Of a DNA stretch of 64,000 nt, positions 35,857 through 46,045 are shown one piece after another. Below the pieces are notes generated by a model that worked only from the letters and a program-made list of their open reading frames with translations, was not told where the DNA came from and made no database searches. How positions within the stretch are numbered: the stretch's first letter is position 1; the number at the start of each line of letters is the position of its first letter. Position numbers and translations under genes: made by a program. Origin of the DNA: Bacteroidetes bacterium GWB2_32_14 (GTDB lineage Bacteria > Bacteroidota > Bacteroidia > Bacteroidales > UBA12077); assembly GCA_001768235.1 (NCBI GenBank), contig MENK01000035.1, positions 250,183 to 314,182 on the forward strand. Reading direction: 5' to 3'.

Positions 35857-36082
35857 AAACTCCTCAAATGTTAGGCTTAGGTCAGGTTAATAAATAATCG
35901 GGCAATTTATAAATAATTTTTCAAAAATTTAAACATTCAATACTTTAAATATTATTTTCATTTTTCCAAGCAAAATGATTTTTAGGGGTTGATAATTGTT
36001 GTTTGTCGATAGCCAATTTTTATATGGATAATTGTTTGTAATTTTTGCAAAATTTACTTTAACCCTATAATCTTATTGAACT

Positions 36083-39010
36083 ATGAAAAAATTTACTTTG
36101 TTAACTTTTGTGTTCTCACTTTTTTTAGTTTTTACGGTATTTGCACAAAAGGGTTATGTTAACCCTGCTGCAAAATATTGTGAAATGCTGGGATATCGTT
36201 ATGAAATTACTTCTGTTAAAGGCAGTGGAGAGGTTGGTATGGTTCACTTACCCGATGGCCGAATTGAAAATGCATGGGATTTCTTTAAAGGCAAAGTAGC
36301 CCAGGAATATTCTTATGCAGCACGTTATGGTTTCGATATTGAAACAGAAACTGTAAAAGAAAATGGCTTTACTGTAGAAAGAGCTGTTTGTGTTCGCAGC
36401 AACAAAGGAGTTGAAGAAAGGATTCCTTTACTTGATTTAATGGAAATGAATGGAGATCAGCTTATGACGAATGAAAACAGAAGCTTATCCGATTTTCATG
36501 CAGATGCAAAGATAGATCCTAATTTCACTGCATCTAAAGCTCTTCCAACATCTTTCGACTGGAGAAGTTACAATGGAAATTCTTATATTGGAGATCCCCG
36601 CGACCAGGGAGGTTGTGGTTCTTGTTATGCTTTTGGTGCAGCAGCATGTGCTGAAGGAACATATAATTTTGCTACCGGAAGTTATAATAGCAATACCGCA
36701 GATTTCTCAGAAGCTTATATTGCGTGGTGTTTAAGCACTTTGTCAGCATATAGCAGCCACTTTGGAGGTTGCGATGGCGCAGATTATGATTACATGGAAT
36801 TACAGGCTTTAGTTGATGTTGGTATTATTGATGAAACCTATTTCCCATATACTGATACAGACAATCAATCTTGTCCATCAACAACTTCAACTGCCCCAAA
36901 AACACAGTTTGCAAGCTGGAATCGTGTTACTTGTTCCGATATAGATGCAATTAAAACTGCAATTATGACTTATGGTGTTGTTGATGCGGCAGTTTATGTT
37001 ACAACAGCATTTCAAAACTATACAGGGGGTATTTTTACCGATAGTTATACTGCCTGTTCATCCAGCCCTTGTTACGATACTCCAACAAACCATGCTATAT
37101 CATTAGTTGGTTGGGGTTATGATGCAACATATGGAGATTACTGGATTTTAAGAAACTCCTGGGGAAGCTCCTGGGGAGAAAGTGGCTACATGAGAATTGA
37201 TGCTACTGCTGCTCGTGTTGCTTGTTCTGTTTGTTATATGACATATGTAAGCGATGGAACTACTGTTCCTACAGTTACAACAAATTCAGTTTCTTCAATT
37301 GCAGATAATTCAGCCGTTTGTGGTGGAAATATTACTTCAGATGGTGGTGCTACAGTAACTGCCAGCGGGTTAGTATATGCAAAAACAACTGCCCCTACAT
37401 TATCTACAGGAACCGTTGTTTCTACTTCACCGGTTACTACAACAGGTTCTTATAGTTTAACCATGAGTGGTTTAACTGCCGGAACAACTTATTATGTTCG
37501 TGCTTATGCTACAAATGCAAAAGGTACAAGCTATGGATCTGAAATTAGCTTTACTACAACAGGTACAACTCCTGTAACATATTGTACTTCAAAGGGAAGT
37601 AATTACAGTTACGAATGGATTGCCGGTGTTGCAATAGGTACTTTTAGCAATACTTCAACTGCTGCAGGTTATACCGATTTTACAAGCAAAACGGTTAATA
37701 TGACAGCAGGTACAACCTATAATATTACACTTACCCCCGGGTTTGCAAGTACAACTTATTTAGAGTATTGGAAAATCTGGGTTGACTTAAATGCAGACGG
37801 TGATTTTGATGATACAGGGGAGAATATTTATGATATCGGGACAATGAGTAAAACAATAGTTACCGGTACTATGAGCATTCCTGCCGGAACAACAGCTAAG
37901 TCAACACGAATGAGAGTTTCAATGAAATACAATGCAGCACAAACATCGTGCGAAACTTTCAGCTATGGCGAAGTTGAAGATTATACTGTAGTTATTTCTG
38001 CAGCAACAGCCGATACTCAGGCACCAACTGCTCCAACAAATTTAACTTCAGCAAGTATTACTCAAACTACATTCACACTAAGCTGGACTGCTTCAACTGA
38101 CAATGTTGGTGTTACAGGATATGATATTTATCAGAATGGCGTATTAAAAGGTTCTTCAACAACAACCAGTTACAGTGTAACAGGTTTAACTGCTGCAACT
38201 ACTTATTCATTTACAGTAAAAGCTAAAGATGCTGCAGGTAACGTTTCTGCTGCAAGTACAGCTTTAAGTGTAACAACGTTATCAACCGCAATTACATATT
38301 GTGCTTCAAAAGGAACAAATGTTGTTTACGAATGGATTGATTACGTTGCTATGGGAGGTATGACAAATACTACAACAGCAAATGCAGGGTATGGAGATTT
38401 TACAACTACTAAAATTGCTACCGTTGCTTTAGGTGCAAGTACAACAATAAGCTATAGCGCTGGATTCAGGAGTACATTATATACTGAATACTGGAGAGTA
38501 TGGATTGACTGGAATCAGAATGGTACATTTGAAACTACTGAGTTAATGGTTAGCGGTTCATCATCAGCCAGCACTACTTTATCAACTACATTTACAGTTC
38601 CTTCAACTGCTTTAATTGGATCAACCCGCATGAGGGTGAGCATGAAATATGCTTCAGCACCAACAGCTTGCGAAACATTTACTTATGGCGAAGTTGAAGA
38701 TTATACAGTAAATGTTACCGGAAATACATTTGTAAGAACAGAAGTAATTGGTGAAGAGCTAGGTAATGAAGCTCCAACCAGTTTAATAGTTTATCCAAGT
38801 CCTGCTAATGATTTTATTACAGTTAAAATTAGTAATGGAACCAGAGTAGGAACAGTTTCAATCTATAATATGAGCGGAGTATTAGTTAAACTCGTTGATA
38901 TTAATGGTGAAGAAAGAGAAATTGGTATTTCTGAACTTCCATCTGGTTCATATATTGTTTCTGTTGAAGACGAGAGAGAAACATTGGTGAAGAAAATAGT
39001 TAAACAATAG
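36083..39010 (+). CDS. Secreted papain-like (C1) cysteine protease with DUF333-like, FN3 and GEVED domains and T9SS signal
   Basis: 975 residues. Signal peptide (to VFTVFAQK), then a DUF333-like module (~25-75, [23 protein letters not shown]). The C1 peptidase domain follows (~155-398): Gln175, catalytic Cys181 in [12 protein letters not shown] (Tyr replaces the usual Trp), His337 in [10 protein letters not shown], Asn358 in NSWGSSWG. After that: an FN3-like module (~404-495), a GEVED domain (~500-635), FN3 (~650-735), a second GEVED domain (~745-880; both end in [13 protein letters not shown]) and a type A T9SS sorting domain (~898-975, [11 protein letters not shown]). Likely exported through SprA and attached at the cell surface as a protein-degrading enzyme. 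Confidence 0.93.
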   Translation: MKKFTLLTFVFSLFLVFTVFAQKGYVNPAAKYCEMLGYRYEITSVKGSGEVGMVHLPDGRIENAWDFFKGKVAQEYSYAARYGFDIETETVKENGFTVERAVCVRSNKGVEERIPLLDLMEMNGDQLMTNENRSLSDFHADAKIDPNFTASKALPTSFDWRSYNGNSYIGDPRDQGGCGSCYAFGAAACAEGTYNFATGSYNSNTADFSEAYIAWCLSTLSAYSSHFGGCDGADYDYMELQALVDVGIIDETYFPYTDTDNQSCPSTTSTAPKTQFASWNRVTCSDIDAIKTAIMTYGVVDAAVYVTTAFQNYTGGIFTDSYTACSSSPCYDTPTNHAISLVGWGYDATYGDYWILRNSWGSSWGESGYMRIDATAARVACSVCYMTYVSDGTTVPTVTTNSVSSIADNSAVCGGNITSDGGATVTASGLVYAKTTAPTLSTGTVVSTSPVTTTGSYSLTMSGLTAGTTYYVRAYATNAKGTSYGSEISFTTTGTTPVTYCTSKGSNYSYEWIAGVAIGTFSNTSTAAGYTDFTSKTVNMTAGTTYNITLTPGFASTTYLEYWKIWVDLNADGDFDDTGENIYDIGTMSKTIVTGTMSIPAGTTAKSTRMRVSMKYNAAQTSCETFSYGEVEDYTVVISAATADTQAPTAPTNLTSASITQTTFTLSWTASTDNVGVTGYDIYQNGVLKGSSTTTSYSVTGLTAATTYSFTVKAKDAAGNVSAASTALSVTTLSTAITYCASKGTNVVYEWIDYVAMGGMTNTTTANAGYGDFTTTKIATVALGASTTISYSAGFRSTLYTEYWRVWIDWNQNGTFETTELMVSGSSSASTTLSTTFTVPSTALIGSTRMRVSMKYASAPTACETFTYGEVEDYTVNVTGNTFVRTEVIGEELGNEAPTSLIVYPSPANDFITVKISNGTRVGTVSIYNMSGVLVKLVDINGEEREIGISELPSGSYIVSVEDERETLVKKIVKQ

Positions 39011-39067
39011 CTTTTCAAGATAAAAAACACTCTAATTTAATTACTCACTCTATTTTATTAACCTTTA

Positions 39068-39101
39068 GAAGAGTACCGAAAACCGGTACTCTTCTTTTTT
39101 T
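39068..39101 (+). terminator. Strong terminator after the C1 protease gene
   Basis: GAAGAGTACCG - AAAAC - CGGTACTCTTC, an 11-bp perfect stem with a 5-nt loop, followed by seven T. Confidence 0.93.
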
Positions 39102-39219
39102 AGGTAACTCAAACCCGGTTTTTCTACAATCAATCTCCTTTTTGCGGAAAATAGTTTAAAAACATAGGATTCTAATACGCAGAATATTGAATAATTGATA
39201 ATTTTGGAAAAATTTTAAA

Positions 39220-39813
39220 ATGAAAGACTTCTCAATTATTTCTGTTTCTATTATTAACTTATTGATAGGAATAAGATATTGTATATTAATTTATAAAAAA
39301 GAAATAAAGCCTGCTTTAGCAATGTGGATTTTTTTTACACTTGCTGTTGTTATGAGTTTAATAACATATCTTGCAGACGGGAATTATAGTATTTGGGATA
39401 ATATTTTAAATACAACCGATATTCTTCTTGTGTCAACAGTTTCCGTTTTTATTTACATATACGGTGATAAAAGTTCAAAATTTAATAAATTCGATACCGT
39501 ATGTTTAATTGCGGTATTACTAATAATTATTTTTTGGATAATATCACGAAATCATGTTATAACAAATCTTCTGATACAACTAATATTAGTTATTGCTTAT
39601 TTCCCGGTAATAAAGCGGCTGATAAAATCGAAAGAAAACACGGAGCCTTTTACTGTATGGATAGGGATGATGCTGGCCCCGGTATTTGCTCTTATTTCGA
39701 GCAAGGGTGCTTTGGCTACTATTTATTCAGTAAGAGCTATTATATGTGTTGGTTTGCTTTTATTGCTGATGTTACGTGTTCAATATTTATACAGGAAAAA
39801 TTCTCCAGGCTAA
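39220..39813 (+). CDS. Multi-pass membrane protein, unknown
   Basis: 197 residues with about six or seven hydrophobic helices (e.g. ISVSIINLLIGIRYCILIY, MWIFFTLAVVMSLITYLA, VCLIAVLLIIIFWII, LLLLLMLRVQYLY) and short loops. No catalytic motif was recognised. A TAATTTTG at 39199-39206, close to the start, may be a -7 promoter box, although it lies only 14 bp before the ATG. It stands alone between the protease terminator and tRNA-Cys. Confidence 0.75.
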   Translation: MKDFSIISVSIINLLIGIRYCILIYKKEIKPALAMWIFFTLAVVMSLITYLADGNYSIWDNILNTTDILLVSTVSVFIYIYGDKSSKFNKFDTVCLIAVLLIIIFWIISRNHVITNLLIQLILVIAYFPVIKRLIKSKENTEPFTVWIGMMLAPVFALISSKGALATIYSVRAIICVGLLLLLMLRVQYLYRKNSPG

Positions 39814-39883
39814 TTTTTAAAGAGTTTTACGAAAATCACGAATTGAAAAATTAAAAGTATAGGGATTATTTAAAGAATTTTTC

Positions 39884-39891
39884 TATTTTTG
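39884..39891 (+). promoter_or_regulatory. Possible -7 box of tRNA-Cys
   Basis: TATTTTTG (TAnnTTTG) ends 11 bp before the mature tRNA 5' end, so transcription would start only a few bases upstream of the tRNA. Confidence 0.45.
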
Positions 39892-39902
39892 CAGTCTGAT
39901 AT

Positions 39903-39973
39903 GGTCAGTTGGCCGAGTGGCTAGGCAGCGGTCTGCAAAACCGTGTACGGCGGTTCGAATCCGCCACCGACCT
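39903..39973 (+). tRNA. tRNA-Cys (GCA anticodon)
   Basis: A full cloverleaf folds by hand: acceptor 39903-39909 with 39966-39972, D arm around 39912-39926, anticodon arm 39928-39944 with loop CTGCAAA (anticodon GCA at 39935-39937... read as GCA), T arm 39949-39965 with loop TTCGAAT. The discriminator base is T (39973), the identity base of tRNA-Cys. The CCA end is not encoded. The acceptor stem has one A-C mismatch (39907/39968). Confidence 0.95.
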
Positions 39974-40134
39974 CAAGTAAAAAACAAGCGCCTGTAAACT
40001 AATAATTTGCGGGTGCTATTTTTTTAGGGCGGAAGTATTTAGATAACTGCTATCAATGAATGACATTAAATAATAATAAATTTTAAATAGGGTTTTTTAA
40101 TAGATGATTATCGTTTATATAAAACAGGTTATAC

Positions 40135-41430
40135 ATGAGACGGTACTCTTTTTTATTGATTGTAGCAGGATTTATATTAAATAATTCTTTTGCTCAACTT
40201 TCCGATAATAAAGTTATTGACTCTTTAGTAAATGAATTATGGGTAAACACGAAAGGGTATAAATCGTCAAGAATAATAAAAAAAATTGAAAAGCAAAATC
40301 CCCAATTTGATTATTTAACCTGTGTTATTAAAAACCAAATCAAATTTCCCGGGAATGTAAAAAAGGGATTTGTTGAATGGGAGTATGAAATAGATTCAAT
40401 AAAACACTATTGTATTGTTATTATTCCAAATAATTACGATCCTGCAAAAAAATATGCAGTAACCGTTTTTTTACATGGTGCAATAATGAATTTAAACCCT
40501 CGCTATGTAAGCACATTTATAACTCCGACAAGCTACAACCCGGATTCTCTGGATAGAATTATTATTTATCCGGCATCGTGGATGCAAAGTTTATGGTGGA
40601 ACAACAGACAAGTCGAAAATCTTAAATATATCATCGAAAGATTAAAGAAAAACTACAATATTGATGAAAATAATATCCATTTATCAGGGTATTCTGACGG
40701 GGCAACAGGGAGTTTTTACCAGGCAAACATGAACGGAACTCCCTGGGCAACAATCAGGTCTTATATTGGAAATCCTAATGGTGTCGCAGATTTAAGTAAT
40801 CAGAATATTTTTTTGAAGAATTTCAATTCTGTTCCCTGGCTAATTGTGAATACTACTAACGACAAATTATTTCCTGCATCGGAGATAACCCCGTTTATTC
40901 AAAGGATGAGAATGGCAGGGAATACGGCTTATTATTATATAATGGAAGGATATGGACATGATCTGAATTGGGTTCCATTGTTAAAAGATTCAATCCGGAA
41001 TTTTCTAAGCCAAAATATAAGAAATCCATATTCTTCTGAGATATATTGGAGAACAGAAAACACATTAAAATATGGAAGAAACCGGTGGGTTATTATTGAT
41101 AAGCTGAAAAAAAATACAAATACTTCTGCATATAATGATATTACAGAAATATTAGTGCCGTATAACCGGGAATCAATTAATTTATCAGGGTTTATTCATG
41201 TAACAACAACCGGGAATATAATAAATGTTACCACTGAAAATGTAGAACAATATACCTTGCTCATTTCACCTGAACAATTTAATTTTAATAAACCGATAAC
41301 AGTTTATACAAATGAAAATCTTTCATTTGAAGGGGAAATAGAAAAAAACATGCATACATTATTAAAATGGGTTTCACGCGACTTAGATCGAACCATGTTG
41401 TTTGGATACGAACTAAAAATTCGCTTGTAA
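40135..41430 (+). CDS. Secreted alpha/beta-hydrolase-fold esterase or peptidase-like protein
   Basis: 431 residues with a signal peptide (MRRYSFLLIVAGFILNNSFAQ cut near FAQ). The alpha/beta hydrolase core is recognised by the strand VTVFLHGAIM, nucleophile Ser187 in SGYSDGATGS, acid Asp243 in NTTNDKLFPAS and His275 in GYGHDLNW. A C-terminal beta-rich part (~310-431) of unknown function follows. No T9SS signal, so it probably stays in the periplasm. It may act on esterified polysaccharide or peptides; the substrate is unknown. Confidence 0.8.
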   Translation: MRRYSFLLIVAGFILNNSFAQLSDNKVIDSLVNELWVNTKGYKSSRIIKKIEKQNPQFDYLTCVIKNQIKFPGNVKKGFVEWEYEIDSIKHYCIVIIPNNYDPAKKYAVTVFLHGAIMNLNPRYVSTFITPTSYNPDSLDRIIIYPASWMQSLWWNNRQVENLKYIIERLKKNYNIDENNIHLSGYSDGATGSFYQANMNGTPWATIRSYIGNPNGVADLSNQNIFLKNFNSVPWLIVNTTNDKLFPASEITPFIQRMRMAGNTAYYYIMEGYGHDLNWVPLLKDSIRNFLSQNIRNPYSSEIYWRTENTLKYGRNRWVIIDKLKKNTNTSAYNDITEILVPYNRESINLSGFIHVTTTGNIINVTTENVEQYTLLISPEQFNFNKPITVYTNENLSFEGEIEKNMHTLLKWVSRDLDRTMLFGYELKIRL

Positions 41431-41439
41431 AAACAGGTA

Positions 41440-41901
41440 TTAAAAAATCACGTTGATTAATTCAATATCGAATAATAAAACAGAGTTCTTGGGAATACCA
41501 GAAATGGCAACATCTCCATATCCTAAGGTGGAAGGAATAAAGAGTTTAATATGGCCACCTTTTTTAATTAAAGGAAGGCCTTCTTGCCAGCCTTCTACCA
41601 GGTTTTCTAATATAAACGAGTTTCTTTGGCTGTCGAAAATTGTGCTGTCTAAAAGCATCCCGGTATAATTTACATCAACAATTGCTTCGTTTGTTGGTGT
41701 ATCACCAGTTCCTTCTTCAAGAATAATGTAATGCAATCCCGATTCGGTAGATTGTGCAGTTAAATTGGTTTCTTCAAGGTATTGTTCAATTTTGGCGATG
41801 TCAATTTTTAATTGTTCGGCTTCGGAAATTTCATCATCATCATCATCGCATGCAGTTAATGCAAATATTGGTAAAAGCAACAGTAAAAATAATTTTTTCA
41901 T
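41440..41901 (-). CDS. FKBP-type peptidyl-prolyl isomerase lipoprotein
   Basis: 153 residues. A lipoprotein signal (MKKLFLLLLLPIFALTACDD; lipobox LTAC) is followed by an acidic stretch (DDDDDEISE) and one FKBP domain: VDVNYTGMLLDSTIFDS, LVEGWQEGLPLIKKGGHIKLFIPSTLGYGD and NSVLLFDIELINV. It should help fold exported proteins at the envelope. Confidence 0.92.
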   Translation of the reverse strand: MKKLFLLLLLPIFALTACDDDDDEISEAEQLKIDIAKIEQYLEETNLTAQSTESGLHYIILEEGTGDTPTNEAIVDVNYTGMLLDSTIFDSQRNSFILENLVEGWQEGLPLIKKGGHIKLFIPSTLGYGDVAISGIPKNSVLLFDIELINVIF

Positions 41902-42042
41902 GGGTATATATTTTTTTGTGATGTTTAGATTGTTTGTATTTTATTCTTTTTCGTTTTGTGCAATTTTTTGCATGGATATTTAATTTAGCTTGTAAACATA
42001 AGCAATTTCTATAAAAACAAAAATTTTTTAAATCTTTTTAAC

Positions 42043-42495
42043 TTACCGGGGTAGTTGACCAAAGACTTTTCTCAAAAATTTGTGAAATTTATGAACACTG
42101 GTTACAGGTTCCGCAAACATGAAAATACATTCTTTGTCTATCAGGTCAATATCATTTTCTTTTGCAATTTTAGAGGTGTCTTTTGTATTCGACATTTGCT
42201 GAACCCAAACATGTTTAATTCCTTTTTCAGCAGCTTGTTTTAAAACAATATCGGTTTCATTTTTGGGAGTAATGATGAGAAGTTTCTGATATTCTGCGGG
42301 AATTTCAAAAACGGAGTTGTAACATTTTACGCCATTAATATCTTTAGCTTTGGGGTTTACCGGGCAAACATCAAACCCTTTTTGTTGAAGTTCGTTGAAT
42401 ACTGTATATCCGAATTTTTTTGTATTTCTCGACACCCCGACTATTGCAAGTTTTTTGGGAGCCAGGAACTGAATTATACTTTCTTTTTTTGTCAT
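42043..42495 (-). CDS. CoA-binding (YccU-like) domain protein
   Basis: 150 residues, a single Rossmann-type CoA_binding domain: KKLAIVGVSRNTKKFGYTVF, GFDVCPVNPKAKDINGVKCY, and CIFMFAEP with a Cys near the C-terminus. Homologues bind CoA or nucleotides, but a catalytic role is not established. It follows the serine hydrolase gene by 50 bp on the same strand. Confidence 0.87.
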   Translation of the reverse strand: MTKKESIIQFLAPKKLAIVGVSRNTKKFGYTVFNELQQKGFDVCPVNPKAKDINGVKCYNSVFEIPAEYQKLLIITPKNETDIVLKQAAEKGIKHVWVQQMSNTKDTSKIAKENDIDLIDKECIFMFAEPVTSVHKFHKFLRKVFGQLPR

Positions 42496-42545
42496 AACTT
42501 TCCTTTTTTAATTATTTATACATTCAAAATTAATATATTCTTTTT

Positions 42546-43679
42546 TCAGTTAACAGCATCAACAGCTAATGAAATAAATTCCGCGGTATCCCATCCCAGT
42601 TCACCTGTTGCGGCATCATTCCCAAAACGTACAAGAATCATGTTTTTTGATGGAATAATGACAATATATTTTTGAAAAAGCCCGACAGCCATGTATGTCT
42701 CTTCAGGAATACGTGTGTCAATATCGTTTGGATAGCGTTGTGCTGTCCAGAACATATAGCCGAACTGTGGATAATTTTCTAAGGGAGGAGTGTAAGAATC
42801 TGAAACCCAGTATTCAGGTAAAAGCCTGGTTCCATCCCATATTCCATTGTTTAAATAAAGATAACCCAGTTTTGCATAATTACGAACAGTTGTTAAGATT
42901 CCCCATGCCCCAATTGTATGCCCTTCGGGGTCGGATGCCCATTCAATATTTGTTATTCCGAGAGAATTAAACAGATTGTCTTTTGCAAAATCAAAAGCCA
43001 ATTGTCCTGTTGCATTTTCAATTAAGCCGGCAAGCAGTACAGGCATCCCGCTACTGTAATTCCATACTGTTCCGGGAGTATCAATTACAGGTTTATTCAA
43101 AACATAATTAACAAAATTTGTAGAACCTGTTCGCATACTTAAAAGGTCGTTATCGCCATTTAGTAAAAGTTCTTCCTCGTTCCATTGAATTCCCGATGTC
43201 ATTGTGAGTAAGTGCTTAATAGATATTTCGTTTTTTTCTGGTTGAACATTATCGCCTTGAAGTTGAGGAAAATAATCAGCAATTTTATCATCAACACCAT
43301 TAATGTATCCCTTTTTTATAGCTACCCCTGTAAGTGAAGCTACAAAAGCTTTAGCAATAGAATAGCTTGGTTGAAAAGTAGAGATAGTGTTTTTATTAAA
43401 ATAATATTCGGCAACGATATACCCGTCTTTTATAACAATAAACGCGTCGGTTTTTCGAATATCATCAGCACAATAATCGTAAACAGCTTTAAGTTTTTCG
43501 GAACTCATTCCAACTTCTTCGGGGGCACATTCTTTCCAATCGGTCGTGGGAAAATAAAACCCGTTGGCAATTCCTTCTCCTAAAAATTCAGGATTTCCGG
43601 ATTCATCTTCTTTTGTACATGTAGTTAAGAGAATAAGTAAAATTAAAAATACTGTTCCTAAATTAAAAATCTTCGTCAC
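42546..43679 (-). CDS. Serine hydrolase, class C beta-lactamase-like lipoprotein
   Basis: 377 residues. The lipoprotein signal (LIDLLTTCTK-type lipobox, LTTC, Cys ~22) puts it at the outer membrane or periplasmic face. The beta-lactamase/DD-peptidase fold is recognised by the SxxK motif SIAK (~residue 111, PSYSIAKAFVASLTG), the YSS/YxN-type YSSG, and a C-terminal VGLFQKYIVIIPSK in place of the KTG strand. Probably a peptidase or esterase on cell-wall-related substrates, not an antibiotic resistance enzyme. It follows sfsA by 12 bp. Confidence 0.88.
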   Translation of the reverse strand: MTKIFNLGTVFLILLILLTTCTKEDESGNPEFLGEGIANGFYFPTTDWKECAPEEVGMSSEKLKAVYDYCADDIRKTDAFIVIKDGYIVAEYYFNKNTISTFQPSYSIAKAFVASLTGVAIKKGYINGVDDKIADYFPQLQGDNVQPEKNEISIKHLLTMTSGIQWNEEELLLNGDNDLLSMRTGSTNFVNYVLNKPVIDTPGTVWNYSSGMPVLLAGLIENATGQLAFDFAKDNLFNSLGITNIEWASDPEGHTIGAWGILTTVRNYAKLGYLYLNNGIWDGTRLLPEYWVSDSYTPPLENYPQFGYMFWTAQRYPNDIDTRIPEETYMAVGLFQKYIVIIPSKNMILVRFGNDAATGELGWDTAEFISLAVDAVN

Positions 43680-43691
43680 TTTTAATATTGT

Positions 43692-44384
43692 TTAGAGTTC
43701 AAAAGGCAGTTCTTTCAATAATTCGATTTTTTCAGGAGTAACATTAACCTGCATGGGAATAATTTCAACCCCTTTTTCATAAGCTATTTTAAGTACTTTT
43801 GCATATTCGGGGTCAATTTCTTTTGCCGGGGCAAAAATTTCCACATCGTTTCGTTGAATAACATATAACATTACTGCTCTCATTCCTTGCTCTTTAACCT
43901 TCGCGAGTGTTTCGAGATGTTTTTTCCCGCGGCTTGTAACCGCATCGGGAAAGAGAGCGTATTTCCCTTCTTTTAAAGTTACATTTTTTACTTCGATAAA
44001 GCAGGTTTCTTTTTCGTTTTTTGCCATCAGGTCGAAGCGGCTGTCATCGAATTTTACTTCGGCCTGTACTTCGGTGTAACCTTTCAGTTTCTCGATTTTG
44101 CCCGATTTAACAGCCTCGTAAGCGAGTTTATTTGGATTCCCGGTATTAATCCCAACCCAATTGCCATTTATTTTAATCATTTCCCAGGTGAATTTTGTTT
44201 TTCGGTTTGGGTCATCTACCGGAGATAAATAAACTTCTGCATTATCTTCCAAACAACTTTTCATAGTACCCGAATTGGTGCAATGAGCTGTAACAATATT
44301 GCCAGAATCGAGTTTAATATCAGCTAAAAATCGCATGTATCGTTTTATTAAATACCCGTGAATCAAAGGTTTTTGAAAATTCAT
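43692..44384 (-). CDS. sfsA: DNA/RNA nuclease SfsA family protein
   Basis: 230 residues, the usual SfsA length. Conserved blocks: RYMRFLADIKLDSGNIVTAHCTNSGTMKSC, NKLAYEAV, ESRFDL/DDSRFDLMA, CFIEVKNVTL, FPDAVTSRGKKHLETL and AVMLYVIQRNDVEIFAP. The family is a putative endonuclease once linked to sugar-fermentation stimulation. It is the first gene of a unit with the serine hydrolase gene. Confidence 0.94.
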   Translation of the reverse strand: MNFQKPLIHGYLIKRYMRFLADIKLDSGNIVTAHCTNSGTMKSCLEDNAEVYLSPVDDPNRKTKFTWEMIKINGNWVGINTGNPNKLAYEAVKSGKIEKLKGYTEVQAEVKFDDSRFDLMAKNEKETCFIEVKNVTLKEGKYALFPDAVTSRGKKHLETLAKVKEQGMRAVMLYVIQRNDVEIFAPAKEIDPEYAKVLKIAYEKGVEIIPMQVNVTPEKIELLKELPFEL

Positions 44385-44546
44385 ATAACGTGCGTATAAT
44401 TTTTATATTGGTAAAATTAAAGATTCATTAAACAAAGTGCAAAATTATATCTTATGAGAATTAATAATTTTATGCTTTTACTTTGCACTTAAATATTTAA
44501 TACCTGAAATTTGTGTTTTTAGGATTGTTGAATAATTATTTTTATT

Positions 44547-44801
44547 ATGGATTGCCGCGAAGGATGTGCCGCTTGTTGTATTTATCTTTCAATTTCATCA
44601 CCCATTCCCGGGATGCCCAATGGTAAATCGGCCGGAGTACGATGTATTCATCTTTCCGAAGATTTAAAATGTGAAATTTTTGAATCTCCTGAACGCCCGC
44701 GGGTTTGTGCCGGGTTTAAACCAGAAAAACTGTTTTGTGGTGAAACGGCTCAGGAAGCGTATGAAATTCTTGCAAAATTAGAGGGAGTAAAGATTATATA
44801 A
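44547..44801 (+). CDS. YkgJ-type cysteine-cluster protein
   Basis: 84 residues with six or seven cysteines in the YkgJ/Fe-S-oxidoreductase-like pattern: CREGCAACC, GVRCIHLSEDLKCEIF, RPRVCAGFKP and KLFCGETA. The ligands suggest a bound zinc or iron-sulfur centre. Function unknown. A lone plus-strand gene between minus-strand units. Confidence 0.85.
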   Translation: MDCREGCAACCIYLSISSPIPGMPNGKSAGVRCIHLSEDLKCEIFESPERPRVCAGFKPEKLFCGETAQEAYEILAKLEGVKII

Positions 44802-44825
44802 ACTGAATTCGCTTAAAAATATTTT

Positions 44826-45404
44826 TCAGATTAAATCACAGGCGTCTGCAGGCATCCAATGAGCATCTTTTCCTTCCCATTTCACGTTACATCCTATGGG
44901 ATTTGTAACGGGTATCGAGATTTTATTCCCTGATAAATGTTCTTCTAATGCTCTTTCTAAATCATTTACAGTCATTTTTGATGTATCTCTGGGGCTGTCA
45001 ATAGCTCTTCCTGTATAAATTAATTTTCGTTCTTTATTTAAAACATAAAAATGCGGGGTTCGTAATGCCCCGTAAGCTTTTGCTATTTCCTGTGATTCAT
45101 CGTACAAATAAAGCCAGGGGAATTTATTTTCCTCCATTCGTTTTACCATATTCGGGAAATTATCTTCGATATAGGTGTTTTTACTGTTAGCGTTTATTGC
45201 TACAAAACGAATTCCTTTTGGAATATATTTTTCTGCCATTTTACGGGTTACTTCATCGGAACCAATTACATACGGGCAATGATTGCAGGTAAAAAATACA
45301 ACCAGAGTATGTTCATTAAAATCCGTTAACTGGTATGTATTCCCATTTGTAGCAGGTAATTTAAAATGAGGAGCTTCTTCGCCTATTTGTAATGTAAATG
45401 CCAT
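44826..45404 (-). CDS. Thioredoxin-family (AhpC/TSA-like) protein
   Basis: 192 residues with no signal peptide. Thioredoxin fold with an [10 protein letters not shown] active site (CNHC), [28 protein letters not shown] with the cis-Pro, and a conserved C-terminal tail containing GCNVKW and PADAC. Probably a cytoplasmic thiol oxidoreductase or peroxiredoxin-like protein. Confidence 0.9.
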   Translation of the reverse strand: MAFTLQIGEEAPHFKLPATNGNTYQLTDFNEHTLVVFFTCNHCPYVIGSDEVTRKMAEKYIPKGIRFVAINANSKNTYIEDNFPNMVKRMEENKFPWLYLYDESQEIAKAYGALRTPHFYVLNKERKLIYTGRAIDSPRDTSKMTVNDLERALEEHLSGNKISIPVTNPIGCNVKWEGKDAHWMPADACDLI

Positions 45405-45481
45405 AATTTGTTTTTTTATTTAAACAGTTTATTAAAGAAAATGTTTATTTATCCGGAAAGCAGTGGTGATTTTTTGAACAT

Positions 45482-45507
45482 AAAAAAACCGCCCGAGAGC
45501 GGTTTTT
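45482..45507 (-). terminator. Terminator of the sulfur operon
   Basis: AAAAACCGC - CCGAGA - GCGGTTTTT is a symmetric hairpin that can work on both strands. On the minus strand it lies 17 bp after the dsrE-like stop codon and separates the operon from the thioredoxin gene. Confidence 0.85.
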
Positions 45508-45523
45508 CTATTGAAAAGAATTA

Positions 45524-46027
45524 TTAAGTAAAAATTATTTGAGAACCTTCGCCACCAGCCATATTGTAAAATTCACCAATTGTAATGATATCAATTACAT
45601 GATCTGTTAAATCTTTTTTCTCCAGTTTAAACATGTCAACAGCTAATTTGCAAGCATAAATTTCGCCACCACCAGCAGTAATCATATCTAAAAATTCTTC
45701 GACAGGAGGAATATCGAGTTTGTCCATTTGGCTTCGCATCATAGCAGAAACACCGGCTTCAACACCAGGTATTAGTCCCAGAAGTGTTGGGAAGGGTAAT
45801 CCCCCGGGCATACGCATTGCCGGGTTTCCAACTGTTGCTGTATGCAATTTGTTCATGTATTTCTTTGTAATTGCATCGAGTCCAAAAAAAGTAAAGAAAA
45901 CCTTTGCTTCCATACCTTCCATAACAGCACCATTTGCCATTACCAAAGCAGCATAAACATCTTCAATAGTGCCTTTTGCACATATTATTGCTACTTTCTT
46001 AACTTTAATATCTTTTTTTTCTGTCAT
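45524..46027 (-). CDS. DsrE/DsrF-like (DsrE2-type) sulfur-relay protein
   Basis: 167 residues. DsrE2-like fold: VAIICAKGTIEDVYAALVMANGA, AKVFFTFFGLDAI, and a conserved candidate sulfur-accepting Cys in GGEIYACKLAVDMF. It should carry persulfide in a sulfur relay. Last gene of the four-gene operon SQR-like, DUF1641, DsrC-like, DsrE2 (intergenic gaps 18-24 bp). Confidence 0.88.
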   Translation of the reverse strand: MTEKKDIKVKKVAIICAKGTIEDVYAALVMANGAVMEGMEAKVFFTFFGLDAITKKYMNKLHTATVGNPAMRMPGGLPFPTLLGLIPGVEAGVSAMMRSQMDKLDIPPVEEFLDMITAGGGEIYACKLAVDMFKLEKKDLTDHVIDIITIGEFYNMAGGEGSQIIFT

Positions 46028-46045
46028 AGCTGTATTCTTTATTTG

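Noticed and set aside
39501-39854. 117-codon plus-strand frame overlapping the membrane protein
   Set aside because: It shares most of its length with the 39220-39813 gene in another frame, has no start context and no recognisable pattern; a coding shadow.
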